Positions 26,415 to 34,440 of a stretch of DNA of 64,000 nt are shown here, piece after piece (position 1 is the first letter of the stretch; the number at the start of each line of letters is the position of its first letter). Location of the stretch: assembly GCF_040518285.1 (NCBI RefSeq), contig NZ_CP155449.1, forward strand, positions 2,604,001 through 2,668,000, written 5' to 3'. The position numbers and the translations under genes were made by a program. This DNA is from Knoellia sp. S7-12. GTDB lineage: Bacteria; Actinomycetota; Actinomycetes; Actinomycetales; Dermatophilaceae. The notes under the pieces are model-generated. The model worked only from the letters and a program-made list of their open reading frames with translations. It had not been told where the DNA came from and made no database searches.

Positions 26415-26900
26415 CTAGCCCGAAAGCTCCTCTAGGAACTGCCCGACTGAATCTAGGACTCGCTCACCGTCCTGGCCTTCCTCCACCAGGGTCGCCACTC
26501 CTGACCCCACGATGTAGGCCATCAGGTAGGCAGCCTTCCCCTTGTAGTTCTTGTCCAGGTCCGCCAACGTCGGGCCCGGTGCCAATTCCTGGGTTTGCGC
26601 GAGGTCTGCCTCCCGTACGCGCGTGAACAGGCTGTTGAGCATGTCCAGCGCCTCCTCGCCGCGGCGTCTCCCAGCCAAGATGATGACGTCGGATGGCGGG
26701 CGAGGGATCACGTCCTGCCCGGCCTCGTCATCGGTCCCTTGGCCGCCAAAATGGTCGGCGAACGCCACGAGAGCCATGAAGCACGCATACGTCAGCGGGT
26801 AGCCGTGCTCGTCCCACGCCCCCTGACTGGCCTTGAGCAACTGAGCCGGGGATCGCGGGGTGGACATGAGGTCTAATGCAGTTTCAGCGGATGGGTGCAC
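26415..26900 (-). CDS. Hypothetical protein (acidic, helical)
   Basis: The 161-residue protein is acidic, with helical stretches such as PLTYACFMALVAFADHFGG and AAYLMAYIVGSGVATLVEEG that are only mildly hydrophobic, so I expect a soluble protein. No family is recognised. The GTG at 26900 has AAGGTGAAGGG immediately upstream; an internal ATG at 26867 is an alternative. It lies in the accessory-looking stretch, upstream of the nrdJ terminator and on the same strand as nrdJ. Confidence 0.65.
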   Translation of the reverse strand: MHPSAETALDLMSTPRSPAQLLKASQGAWDEHGYPLTYACFMALVAFADHFGGQGTDDEAGQDVIPRPPSDVIILAGRRRGEEALDMLNSLFTRVREADLAQTQELAPGPTLADLDKNYKGKAAYLMAYIVGSGVATLVEEGQDGERVLDSVGQFLEELSG

Positions 26901-27009
26901 CCCTTCACCTTAAGTCTCCGCCTGCCCCAGGCCCGTCCCCCCACACTTCTCCTCCCAGCCTGCCGCCGGCTCCCAGCGTCGAACGCCGCGGCGGCGTGAG
27001 GGCAAGAAG

Positions 27010-27040
27010 AACGGCCCCGAGGAAACTCCTCGGGGCCGTT
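27010..27040 (-). terminator. Terminator after nrdJ
   Basis: AACGGCCCCGAGGA and TCCTCGGGGCCGTT pair perfectly over 14 bp around a 3-base loop, 19 bases after the nrdJ stop. A T-rich stretch (TTCTTCTT) follows on the minus strand. Confidence 0.85.
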
Positions 27041-27058
27041 CATCTAGCTATTGCTGGA

Positions 27059-30000
27059 TCAGCTGCAGCCGCTGGTGCTTCCGCAGCCTTCGCACACGTA
27101 GCAGGACCCAGCGGGGCGCATCTTCGTCCCGCAGGTCATGCACATCGGCGCGTCGGCGGAGACGCCCTGGAACTTCTCGAGCAGCTCAGCCGAGGAGTGC
27201 ACGTCGGAGGAGACCTCGCGTGCTGAGGCCGCACCGGCACCGGACTTCAGCTCGCTCGCGTGTCCTGCCGACGTGAGGTCATCCCCCGCGCCAGCACCCG
27301 CTCCCGAGTCAGACGTGTCGGCAGCCGGGGCCGCCTCTGCCGTCTTCTTCGGCGAGGTGGCACCGACACCCTGCGAGTACGACTCGATCTCGTCCTCAAG
27401 TGCCTCGGAGTCGTCACCCTCGACCGTCGACGGGGCGTAAGAGCCCGTCTCCAGCTGACGCTGACGCTCTTCGGCGGTGTGGATGCCCATGAACGAGCGG
27501 GTCTCGAAGTCCATGTGGTCCAGGGCCAGGCGACGGAAGACGTAGTCGACGAGCGACTGACCCATCCGGATGTCCTGGTCGTCGGTCATGCCGGCCGGCT
27601 CGAAGCGCATGTTCGAGTACTTCTCGACAAACGTCTCGAGCGGCACGCCGTACTGCAGGCCAACCGACACAGCGATGGAGAACGCGTCCATGACACCGGC
27701 GAGCGTCGAACCCTGCTTGCCGAACTTGAGGAAGACCTCACCGAGGCGACCGTCCTCATAGGTGCCAGCCGTGAGGTAACCCTCGGCGCCACCGATGGCG
27801 AACGACGTCGTCTGCGAGGAACGACGCTTTGGCAGACGCTCACGCGTCGGGCGGTAGACAACCTTCTCGACGACCTGCGCCGGACCAGCCGCCGCAGCAG
27901 CAGCACCGGCGGCCGCAGCAGCGACACCAGCAGCCTTGCCAGCCTCAGCGTCCTTGGCGGTGGAGCCACCATCGGAGAGCGGCTGACCGACCTTGCAGGA
28001 GTCGCGGTAGACCGCGAGCGCCTTGAGGCCCATCTTCCAGCCCTGCATGTAGACGTCCTGGATCTCCTCCACCGAGGCGTCCTCGGGCAGGTTGACCGTC
28101 TTGGAGATGGCACCGGAGAGGAACGGCTGCGTGGCCGCCATCATCCGCACGTGACCCATCGCGGAGATGGATCGCGCACCCATGGCGGTGTCGAAGATCT
28201 CGTAGTGCTCGGTCTTGAGGCCGGGCGCGTCGATGACGTGACCCTTGTCGGCGATGAACTCGACGATCGCCTCGACCGTCTCCTCCGTGTAGCCGAGCTT
28301 GCGCAGGGCACGCGGGATGGTGAGGTTGACGATCTGCATCGAGCCGCCACCGACGAGCTTCTTGAACTTGACGAGGGAGAAGTCCGGCTCGATGCCGGTC
28401 GTGTCGCAGTCCATCATGAAGCCGATGGTCCCGGTCGGAGCGAGCACCGACGCCTGGGCGTTGCGGTAGCCGTTCTTCTCCCCGACCTTGACGACGGCGT
28501 CCCACGCCTTCGTCGCGGCGCGGTGGATGTCCTTGTCCATCGTCTGCATGGTGCGGATCGAGTCGTTGGCCGAGGCGTGCTTGCGCATGACCCGCTTGTG
28601 CGCGTCAGCGTTGCGGGCGTACCCGGCATACGCACCGACGACACCAGCCATCTCGGCGGAGCGCTTGTAGGCGGCACCGGTGAGGAGCGAGGTGATCGAC
28701 GCGGCGAGCGCGCGGCCACCATCGGAGTCGTAGCCGTGACCTGTCGCCATGAGCAGCGCGCCCAGGTTCGCGTAGCCGATGCCGAGCTGGCGGTAGTCAC
28801 GAGTCGTCTTGGCGATCGGCTCGGTCGGGAAGTCCGCGAAGCAGATCGAGATGTCCATCGCCGTGATGACGAGCTCGGCGACCTGCTGGAACTTCACGAC
28901 GTCGAACGTGTCGTCGTCCTTGAGGAACTTCAGCAGGTTGAGCGAAGCGAGGTTGCACGAGGAGTTGTCGAGCGACATGTATTCGGAGCAGGGGTTGGAC
29001 GCGGTGATGCGGCCGGTCTCCGGGTTGGTGTGCCAGTCGTTGATCGTGTCGTCGTACTGGATGCCCGGGTCGGCGCACTCCCATGCGGCCTTGGCGATCT
29101 TGCCCATGAGCGCGCGTGCGTCGATGGTCTCGATGACCGACCCGTCGCCACGCGACTTCAGGCCGAACTCGGTGCCCTCCTCGACGGCGCGCATGAACTC
29201 GTCGTTGACGCGCACCGAGTTGTTGGCGTTCTGGTACTGCACGGACACGATGTCCTTGCCGCCCAGGTCCATGTCGAAGCCGGCGTCACGCAGCGCGCGG
29301 ATCTTGTCTTCCTCACGCGCCTTGGTCTCGACGAACTCGACGATGTCGGGGTGGTCCACGTCGAGGACGACCATCTTGGCTGCACGACGGGTCGCGCCAC
29401 CGGACTTGATGGTGCCCGCGGACGCGTCGGCGCCACGCATGAACGACACCGGTCCCGAGGCCGTGCCACCGGAGGAGAGGAGCTCCTTGGAGGAGCGGAT
29501 GCGCGACAGGTTGAGACCCGCGCCCGAGCCGCCCTTGAAGATGAAGCCCTCCTCCTTGTACCAGTTGAGGATGGAGTCCATCGAGTCGTCGACGGCGAGG
29601 ATGAAGCAGGCCGAAACCTGCTGCGGCGAGGCCGTGCCCACGTTGAACCAGACCGGGGAGTTGAAGCTGAACACCTGGTGCAGCAGGGCCCAGGTCAGCT
29701 CGTGCTCGAAGAGCTCGGCGTCCTCGTCGGAGGAGAAGTAGCCGTGCTCCTTGCCCGCCTTGACGTAGGTGAGGACGACGCGGTCGATCAGCTGCTTGAG
29801 CCCGGTCTCGCGAGCCTCGGTGCCGACGGCCCCACGGAAGTACTTCGTCGTGACGATCGTGGAGGCGTTGACACTCCAGAAGTCGGGGAACTCGACTCCG
29901 CGCTGCTCGAAGATCGTGACGCCGGTCTTCCAGTTCTGCTGGACGACGTCGCGCTTCTCCCAGGTCACCTCGTCATAGGGGTGCACACCGGGTGTCGTGA

Positions 30001-30073
30001 AGATGCGCTCGACCAGCACACCCTTGCCTTTGGCCTTGCGTGCCCCTGTGCGTGCGCCGGCGGTCTCCGTCAT
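27059..30073 (-). CDS. nrdJ: Vitamin B12-dependent ribonucleotide reductase (class II)
   Basis: The 1004-residue protein is a class II (adenosylcobalamin-dependent) ribonucleotide reductase, which makes dNTPs without oxygen. Visible hallmarks are VFSFNSPVWFNVGTASPQQV with ACFILAVDDSM, GSGAGLNLSRIRSS, NPCSEYMSLDNSSCNLASLN (active-site Cys and adjacent Asn/Glu loop) and ASVLAPTGTIGFMMDCDTTG. An Ala-rich linker lies near residue 750. The C-terminus has CMTCGTKMRPAGSCYVCEGC, a zinc-ribbon with a terminal Cys pair. The ATG at 30073 has AAAAGGGAG upstream. It follows nrdR on the same strand. Typical length for the actinobacterial form is close to this. Confidence 0.96.
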   Translation of the reverse strand: MTETAGARTGARKAKGKGVLVERIFTTPGVHPYDEVTWEKRDVVQQNWKTGVTIFEQRGVEFPDFWSVNASTIVTTKYFRGAVGTEARETGLKQLIDRVVLTYVKAGKEHGYFSSDEDAELFEHELTWALLHQVFSFNSPVWFNVGTASPQQVSACFILAVDDSMDSILNWYKEEGFIFKGGSGAGLNLSRIRSSKELLSSGGTASGPVSFMRGADASAGTIKSGGATRRAAKMVVLDVDHPDIVEFVETKAREEDKIRALRDAGFDMDLGGKDIVSVQYQNANNSVRVNDEFMRAVEEGTEFGLKSRGDGSVIETIDARALMGKIAKAAWECADPGIQYDDTINDWHTNPETGRITASNPCSEYMSLDNSSCNLASLNLLKFLKDDDTFDVVKFQQVAELVITAMDISICFADFPTEPIAKTTRDYRQLGIGYANLGALLMATGHGYDSDGGRALAASITSLLTGAAYKRSAEMAGVVGAYAGYARNADAHKRVMRKHASANDSIRTMQTMDKDIHRAATKAWDAVVKVGEKNGYRNAQASVLAPTGTIGFMMDCDTTGIEPDFSLVKFKKLVGGGSMQIVNLTIPRALRKLGYTEETVEAIVEFIADKGHVIDAPGLKTEHYEIFDTAMGARSISAMGHVRMMAATQPFLSGAISKTVNLPEDASVEEIQDVYMQGWKMGLKALAVYRDSCKVGQPLSDGGSTAKDAEAGKAAGVAAAAAGAAAAAAGPAQVVEKVVYRPTRERLPKRRSSQTTSFAIGGAEGYLTAGTYEDGRLGEVFLKFGKQGSTLAGVMDAFSIAVSVGLQYGVPLETFVEKYSNMRFEPAGMTDDQDIRMGQSLVDYVFRRLALDHMDFETRSFMGIHTAEERQRQLETGSYAPSTVEGDDSEALEDEIESYSQGVGATSPKKTAEAAPAADTSDSGAGAGAGDDLTSAGHASELKSGAGAASAREVSSDVHSSAELLEKFQGVSADAPMCMTCGTKMRPAGSCYVCEGCGSTSGCS

Positions 30074-30142
30074 TGCCTGACTCCCTTTTCTTGCCCGGCT
30101 CAACCCGGGCGTTTCGTGTGACCTGACATCAATAATTGCGGT

Positions 30143-30181
30143 GACCACTGACAGTGGTCGGGGGTGTCGCTTTGAGCGACA
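30143..30181. other. Two adjacent hairpins in the nrdR-nrdJ gap
   Basis: GACCACTG-A-CAGTGGTC (30143-30159) and TGTCGCT-TTG-AGCGACA (30165-30181) are perfect inverted repeats five bases apart. They may partly end the nrdR transcript or act as regulatory elements for nrdJ. No T-run follows, so they are not labelled a terminator. Confidence 0.5.
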
Positions 30182-30243
30182 GAGGTGCTGTGTTCTTCGG
30201 GTTGTTCGGGTATGCCGTGTGCTGCGGTTTGGCGTGAAGCCGG

Positions 30244-30759
30244 TCAGTCCGGCGGGGCGACCGAAGAACCTGGGCCGCTGGCCGGCATACGTTCAGGTTC
30301 TTGTCCCAGCGCATCGCGCTCGACCCGCAGCAGCGTGATCGCGTCCTCGAAGTCCTCGACGTTGTCGAAGGCCTGGTAGACGCTGGCAAACCGCAGGTAG
30401 GCGACCTCGTCGAGGCAGCGCAGCGGTTCGAGGACGGCAAGACCGACCTCGTGGGCGTCGATCTCAGCCTGTCCGGCGCCGCGGATGCTGTCCTCGACCT
30501 GATGGGCGAGGAGAGCGAGCTGGTCCTCGGTGACCGGGCGGCCCTGGCAGGCCTTGCGGACGCCGACAAGGACCTTGGCGCGGCTGAACGGTTCGGCCGC
30601 TCCGGACCGCTTGACGACGGACAGTGCCGCGGTCTCGACGGTCGTGAAGCGCTTGCCGCACTCGGGGCACTGACGACGGCGGCGAATGCTGGAGCCGTCG
30701 TCGGTGGCGCGCGAATCCATGACGCGGGAGTCGGTGTGGCGGCAGTACGGACAGTGCAT
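30244..30759 (-). CDS. nrdR: Transcriptional repressor NrdR
   Basis: The 171-residue protein has the NrdR zinc ribbon at its start ([17 protein letters not shown], then [12 protein letters not shown]) and an ATP-cone domain in the middle ([20 protein letters not shown], then RKACQGRPV). NrdR senses ATP/dATP and represses ribonucleotide reductase genes. A perfect AAAAGGAG lies before the ATG. Upstream NrdR-box-like palindromes at 30853-30899 suggest it controls its own promoter and thereby nrdJ. Confidence 0.96.
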   Translation of the reverse strand: MHCPYCRHTDSRVMDSRATDDGSSIRRRRQCPECGKRFTTVETAALSVVKRSGAAEPFSRAKVLVGVRKACQGRPVTEDQLALLAHQVEDSIRGAGQAEIDAHEVGLAVLEPLRCLDEVAYLRFASVYQAFDNVEDFEDAITLLRVERDALGQEPERMPASGPGSSVAPPD

Positions 30760-30852
30760 GAAACCGGCTCCTTTTCGCGTGGATGGACCGAGTGTGGGGA
30801 CAACTCTGGGGATGAACTGGGGACAACGTGTGGAGAAGTGCCCCGCCCCTGT

Positions 30853-30899
30853 GAACCATATGTGGATGAACTACATCGGTGTAACCACTAGATGTAGTA
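30853..30899 (-). promoter_or_regulatory. Tandem NrdR-box-like sites upstream of nrdR
   Basis: Two cores resembling CwAtATaTwG lie at 30856-30865 (CCATATGTGG) and 30888-30897 (CTAGATGTAG). Their centres are 32 bases apart, about three helical turns, the usual spacing of paired NrdR boxes. A wider palindrome ACTACATC...GATGTAGT (30870-30898) overlaps them. Confidence 0.6.
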
Positions 30900-31031
30900 G
30901 CCAGTATGCGCCGCTGTGACACAGGCCGCAAGCCCATCCGCGTGGCGAGTTCACCATCGGCGTGTCGCTCGCCCGAGAGCCCCCACATCTCCCTGCTGGG
31001 TACTGTCACAGCCCGGTCATAGCGTTCGGGC

Positions 31032-31388
31032 ATGACTCTGAAACTGGCAATGATCACTGCCGACACCACCGACGCAGAAGCACTGGGCTCGTGGTGGGCG
31101 CACGTGACGGGCGCCGAGATCGCCGAGACCAACGACGGATGGTTCGTCATCGTCAAGGGCGGCGAGCTGCCGGTCACGCTCGCCTTCCAGAAGGTCGACG
31201 AGGTCACTCCGGGCAAGAACCGCCTCCACCTCGACCTCATCACTGAGGACCTCGAGGGAGCGACCGACCGACTCCTCGCAGCCGGGGCAACACTCGTGGA
31301 GCGCCGCGGTGACGAGAACTTCCGGTGGACCACGTTGGCCGACCCGCAGGGCAACGACTTCTGCATTGCTGCACAGCCCGAAGCCTGA
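31032..31388 (+). CDS. VOC family protein
   Basis: The 118-residue protein has a single VOC domain: MTLKLAMITADTTDAEALGS, KNRLHLDLITEDLEGATDRL and TTLADPQGNDFCIAA. It belongs to the glyoxalase-like proteins with an unknown small substrate. The ATG has TAGCGT (31020-31025) six bases upstream, so it looks leaderless. It is divergent from nrdR across about 270 bases and ends before a strong hairpin at 31410-31450. Confidence 0.85.
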   Translation: MTLKLAMITADTTDAEALGSWWAHVTGAEIAETNDGWFVIVKGGELPVTLAFQKVDEVTPGKNRLHLDLITEDLEGATDRLLAAGATLVERRGDENFRWTTLADPQGNDFCIAAQPEA

Positions 31389-31409
31389 GCAGAGAACCAA
31401 GCCACGACG

Positions 31410-31450
31410 CAGGTATGCCGGCCGCTCAAGGTGAGCGGCCGGCATACCTG
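31410..31450. terminator. 19-bp terminator hairpin built from inverted GTATGCCG motifs
   Basis: CAGGTATGCCGGCCGCTCA (31410-31428) and TGAGCGGCCGGCATACCTG (31432-31450) pair perfectly around a 3-base loop. The overrepresented octamer GTATGCCG and its complement form the stem base. It lies between two convergent genes and can serve both. Confidence 0.85.
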
Positions 31451-31470
31451 ATCGTTGAGGTCACATCAGG

Positions 31471-32214
31471 TCAGGCCGACGGCCCCTGGGAGCGGAGCTT
31501 GTCGACCTCACTCATGGCCTCACGGAGCTGGCCGAGCCACTCGTCCGCGTGCTGACCGACGAGTCGGACCGACCAGGCGAGCGCGTCGCTGCGGGAGCGG
31601 GCGACGCCGGCGTCGACGAGGGTGTCGAGGACCTGTCGCTCGGGCTGACGCAGGCGCGTCATGACCGGCGCGGCGAGGTGGGTGAACAGCGCCTCGGTCT
31701 CGCCGAGCCGCACCCCCCACGACACCTTGCGCTCATAGCGGCTCTGCGCCTCGAGAGCGATCTCGATGCGCTGCTCCTTGGTGTCGCTGCGCCAACGGCT
31801 GATCCGCCCTTCCGTCACAGCACTGCCTTCGGCGCCGTCGAGCTCTTCGGCCGGCAGGGTGCCGATGACGGTGATCTCGTCGCGGTCGATGTTGACCTCG
31901 ACCTCGCTGAACCAGTCGGCGGGCAGGCGCCCGGTGAACCAGTCCTGCGCGTCGTCGGCGCTGGGGATGTCGGCCTGCTGCCAGCCGCCGGGCCGGCCCA
32001 TGCCGGGTCCGCGACCGCCCCGGCCACCACGACGTTCGCCGCGTTCGCCGCGTTCGCGACCTTCGCTGGCTCCGCCGCGCTCGCCATGTCCTCCGTGGCC
32101 ACCCGGTCCGCGACCGGGGATGTCGCCGCGCATGCCGTGGCGGGTGCCGCGGCCGGTGGGGCGAGGTGAGTTCTCTGAACTGTCTGAGCTGAAGTTCTTG
32201 TGGTGGGACCGCAT
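31471..32214 (-). CDS. Gly/Arg-rich protein with conserved C-terminal part
   Basis: The 247-residue protein starts with a low-complexity Gly/His/Arg/Glu-rich region to about residue 80 (GPGGHGGHGERGGASEGRER). A folded part follows: QDWFTGRLPADWFSEVEVNI near residue 90, then VIGTLPAEEL. A C-terminal stretch (about residues 195-220: VLDTLVDAGVARSRSDALAW) resembles a ribbon-helix-helix motif. The ATG has GGAAGGGAG upstream. The AT-rich region above it (32240-32300) contains TGATT...AATCA symmetry and may hold a regulated promoter. No family name is assigned. Confidence 0.65.
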   Translation of the reverse strand: MRSHHKNFSSDSSENSPRPTGRGTRHGMRGDIPGRGPGGHGGHGERGGASEGRERGERGERRGGRGGRGPGMGRPGGWQQADIPSADDAQDWFTGRLPADWFSEVEVNIDRDEITVIGTLPAEELDGAEGSAVTEGRISRWRSDTKEQRIEIALEAQSRYERKVSWGVRLGETEALFTHLAAPVMTRLRQPERQVLDTLVDAGVARSRSDALAWSVRLVGQHADEWLGQLREAMSEVDKLRSQGPSA

Positions 32215-32407
32215 GTGGGTCTCCCTTCCTGTGGTGCCTGCATCTTCTTGCAGTGCTTACATGATTACACAACTACACATGCATCACAATCATTCCCGAG
32301 GGCGCTGTGCACTGCTGCGCTGTGGCGCAGCAGTGCACAGCGCAAACCCGGCACCTCAACAGCACCACTCCCCTACGCTGAGCCCACATGTCAGCGGGAG
32401 GGGGACC

Positions 32408-33331
32408 ATGCGAGGTGCACTGTCAGGGATGGGCGTCGCTGCGATCATGGCGCTTGCAGCGTGCGGTCAGGCGGAGCCGGGTGGCAAGGGTGAGCCCACA
32501 GCCTCCGTGACTGCTGATTCAACACAGGGCAGCGGGCAGCCCTCGGGGACCAGCCCGCCACCGGCCTCACCGCCACCGACACCCTCGGACTCGCCGACAC
32601 CGGAATCGTCGATGTCGAGCGAGGAACCGGGCATCAGATCGGTCGACTTCGGCAGCTGGCGATGGACGGATCCGGGGAACCCGAGCGAGCGGGTCACCCT
32701 CAAAGGTGGGACGGCACGGCACAACGGGGGCGCCACCTACGCCCTGGACGATGCTCCACCCGAGTACCTGGACGTGAACGGCGACGGACACGAGGACGCG
32801 ATCGTCAAACTCATGGCCAATGAAGGCAACGGCTACCAGGACTCCACCACGGCCTGGGTGTGGGATCCGGACTCAGCGCGCCCGAAGCAGGTGATCCCCG
32901 CGATCAGCCTCGACGAGAGGTGCGGGAACGTCACTCGAAGCGTGAAGTTCAGCAAGACCAACACGTTCACGGTGACGCGGCTGATGCGCGTGGACGAGAA
33001 CTGCGCGACCAGACCCACGAAGGTCGCCAAGCTGACAATCAAGGTCAAGGGCGGCTTCGCGTGGCAAACGGCACCGACGGTCACTGCACTCGGCTGCCCC
33101 CACGTCGGCGGCCGCGGACTCAACTTCCCCGGATCCGATTTCGGCAAAAATGGACCCCGCGCCTGGCCCGACCCTGCGGCCCCAGTGATGATCACGGGCA
33201 AGAACATCGTCGCGATGGACTACGACGACTCCCGAGAGGGCGTCCCGTCTGGCTGGAACCGGGTCCTCTTCATCCGCTCGGACCGTGACAAGGCTGAGGT
33301 GCCCCCCTGCGGTTACTTCCGCGCACCATGA
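32408..33331 (+). CDS. Secreted lipoprotein, unknown function
   Basis: The 307-residue protein starts with a lipoprotein signal: GMGVAAIMALAACGQ with the lipobox Cys at residue 19. A Pro/Ser/Thr-rich linker to about residue 75 follows, then a folded domain with SVDFGSWRWTDPGNPSERVT, EYLDVNGDGHEDAIVKLMAN (an EF-hand/VCBS-like calcium loop DVNGDGHED) and two later Cys. It is probably anchored outside the membrane. The ATG at 32408 has GGGAGGGG upstream. Its stop overlaps the next gene (GNAT) by four bases (ATGA). Longer upstream frame from 31766 is a shadow. Confidence 0.75.
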   Translation: MRGALSGMGVAAIMALAACGQAEPGGKGEPTASVTADSTQGSGQPSGTSPPPASPPPTPSDSPTPESSMSSEEPGIRSVDFGSWRWTDPGNPSERVTLKGGTARHNGGATYALDDAPPEYLDVNGDGHEDAIVKLMANEGNGYQDSTTAWVWDPDSARPKQVIPAISLDERCGNVTRSVKFSKTNTFTVTRLMRVDENCATRPTKVAKLTIKVKGGFAWQTAPTVTALGCPHVGGRGLNFPGSDFGKNGPRAWPDPAAPVMITGKNIVAMDYDDSREGVPSGWNRVLFIRSDRDKAEVPPCGYFRAP

Positions 33332-33927
33332 CCTCCGAAACCGTGTGGGAGACGCATCCGGTCACACCTGACCGGTTCGAGGACCTCGCCGACATCATCA
33401 ACAAGAACCGGCGGCAGACGCACTGCTGGTGTCTGTCGCACCGGCTCACCGCGGCCGAGGTCACCGAGCTCGGCGGCACGGGTGACGATCAGCGCGAGCA
33501 GGCGATGCGCTCCCTGTGCGAGCGCGAGCACCCGCCAGGCGTCGTCACCTACCTCGACGGGGAGCCGGTCGGCTGGTGCAACATCGGCCCTCGCTCGCAG
33601 ATCGCCCGCCTCCACCGGTCCAAGCTCATGCTGCCCACCGACGACCTGCCCGTATGGAGCATCGTCTGCGTCGTCGTCCGCAGCGGCTTCCGCAAGCGCG
33701 GCGTGACGCAGCACCTCATCGATGGCGCGGTTGACTACGCCGTTGCCAACGGTGCGCCGGCTGTCGAGGCCCACCCCGTCGACCCACCGGGCCGCATGGA
33801 CCTCACGATGGCGTTCGTCGGGACCAGGGCGATGTTCGAGCGCTCCGGCTTCAAGGTCGTCGACACCACCACCGCGATGGCGAGCCAGCTGCCTCGACTC
33901 ACGATGCGTCGCTCGGTGCAGACCTGA
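33328..33927 (+). CDS. GNAT family N-acetyltransferase
   Basis: The 199-residue protein shows GNAT features: WETHPVTPDRFEDLADIINK at the start, DLPVWSIVCVVVRSGFRKRG with the acetyl-CoA binding loop R-x-x-G-x-x-R-like near residue 115, and GTRAMFERSGFKVVDTTTAM at the end. The Cys/Trp-rich stretch (RRQTHCWCLSHRL) near residue 30 is typical of one GNAT subgroup. Acceptor is unknown. It is coupled to the lipoprotein gene by ATGA. Confidence 0.85.
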   Translation: MTSETVWETHPVTPDRFEDLADIINKNRRQTHCWCLSHRLTAAEVTELGGTGDDQREQAMRSLCEREHPPGVVTYLDGEPVGWCNIGPRSQIARLHRSKLMLPTDDLPVWSIVCVVVRSGFRKRGVTQHLIDGAVDYAVANGAPAVEAHPVDPPGRMDLTMAFVGTRAMFERSGFKVVDTTTAMASQLPRLTMRRSVQT

Positions 33928-33984
33928 CAACGGACGTGCTGCGGTGCTCCCCGAGCTTCCCTGCGCCGCCGAACAGGATGATCT

Positions 33985-34410
33985 TCAGGCCGCGCCTTCG
34001 ACGTGGGCCTTCAGACCCACGGCCTCGGCGGCAAGGTAGCGGTCGGTGAGCCCTTTGAAGAAGAGCCGCCCCATGACGACTCCGAGTGGACCCGCCTGCT
34101 CGACCGACAGTCGCACTCGCGTGCTCGTTCCCGCCGGCTCGAGCAGATGCCGCGCCGTCGTCCGCACACCCGGGCCCGTCGCGACCCACGTGAACGAGCG
34201 CCCCGGCTCGAGCTCCGTCACGACGTACTCCGTCGGCGGCAGCTTCGGCTGCTCCACCCGCGCCTTCGCGCCGATCGTGAACGGCCCGTCGTCGAGCCGG
34301 GTCACCGACGTCACGGTGTCCGCCCAGTCGGGCCAACGGGCAACGTCGACCAGGACATCCCAGACCTGCTCGGGTGCGGCGTCAATATCCACGGTGATGT
34401 GTCGCTCCAT
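33985..34410 (-). CDS. SRPBCC family protein (polyketide cyclase-like)
   Basis: The 141-residue protein has MERHITVDIDAAPEQVWDVL, WPDWADTVTSVTRLDDGP, TELEPGRSFTWVATGPGV and a C-terminal helix GVVMGRLFFKGLTDRYLAAE, all typical of the polyketide cyclase/SRPBCC class. The ligand is unknown. The ATG at 34410 has CATGAT six bases upstream, a weaker version of the leaderless pattern. It is divergent from the AlkZ-like gene. Confidence 0.82.
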   Translation of the reverse strand: MERHITVDIDAAPEQVWDVLVDVARWPDWADTVTSVTRLDDGPFTIGAKARVEQPKLPPTEYVVTELEPGRSFTWVATGPGVRTTARHLLEPAGTSTRVRLSVEQAGPLGVVMGRLFFKGLTDRYLAAEAVGLKAHVEGAA

Positions 34411-34440
34411 GTGCCCATCATGGCGCGGGAGGATGCAGTC

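Noticed and set aside
27260..30121. 953-residue open frame antisense to nrdJ
   Set aside because: It is a high-GC shadow of nrdJ with Arg/Asp/Val-rich composition and no domain.
30074..30243. B12 riboswitch upstream of nrdJ
   Set aside because: The gap is only 170 bases and lacks a convincing B12 box; the palindromes there are simple hairpins.
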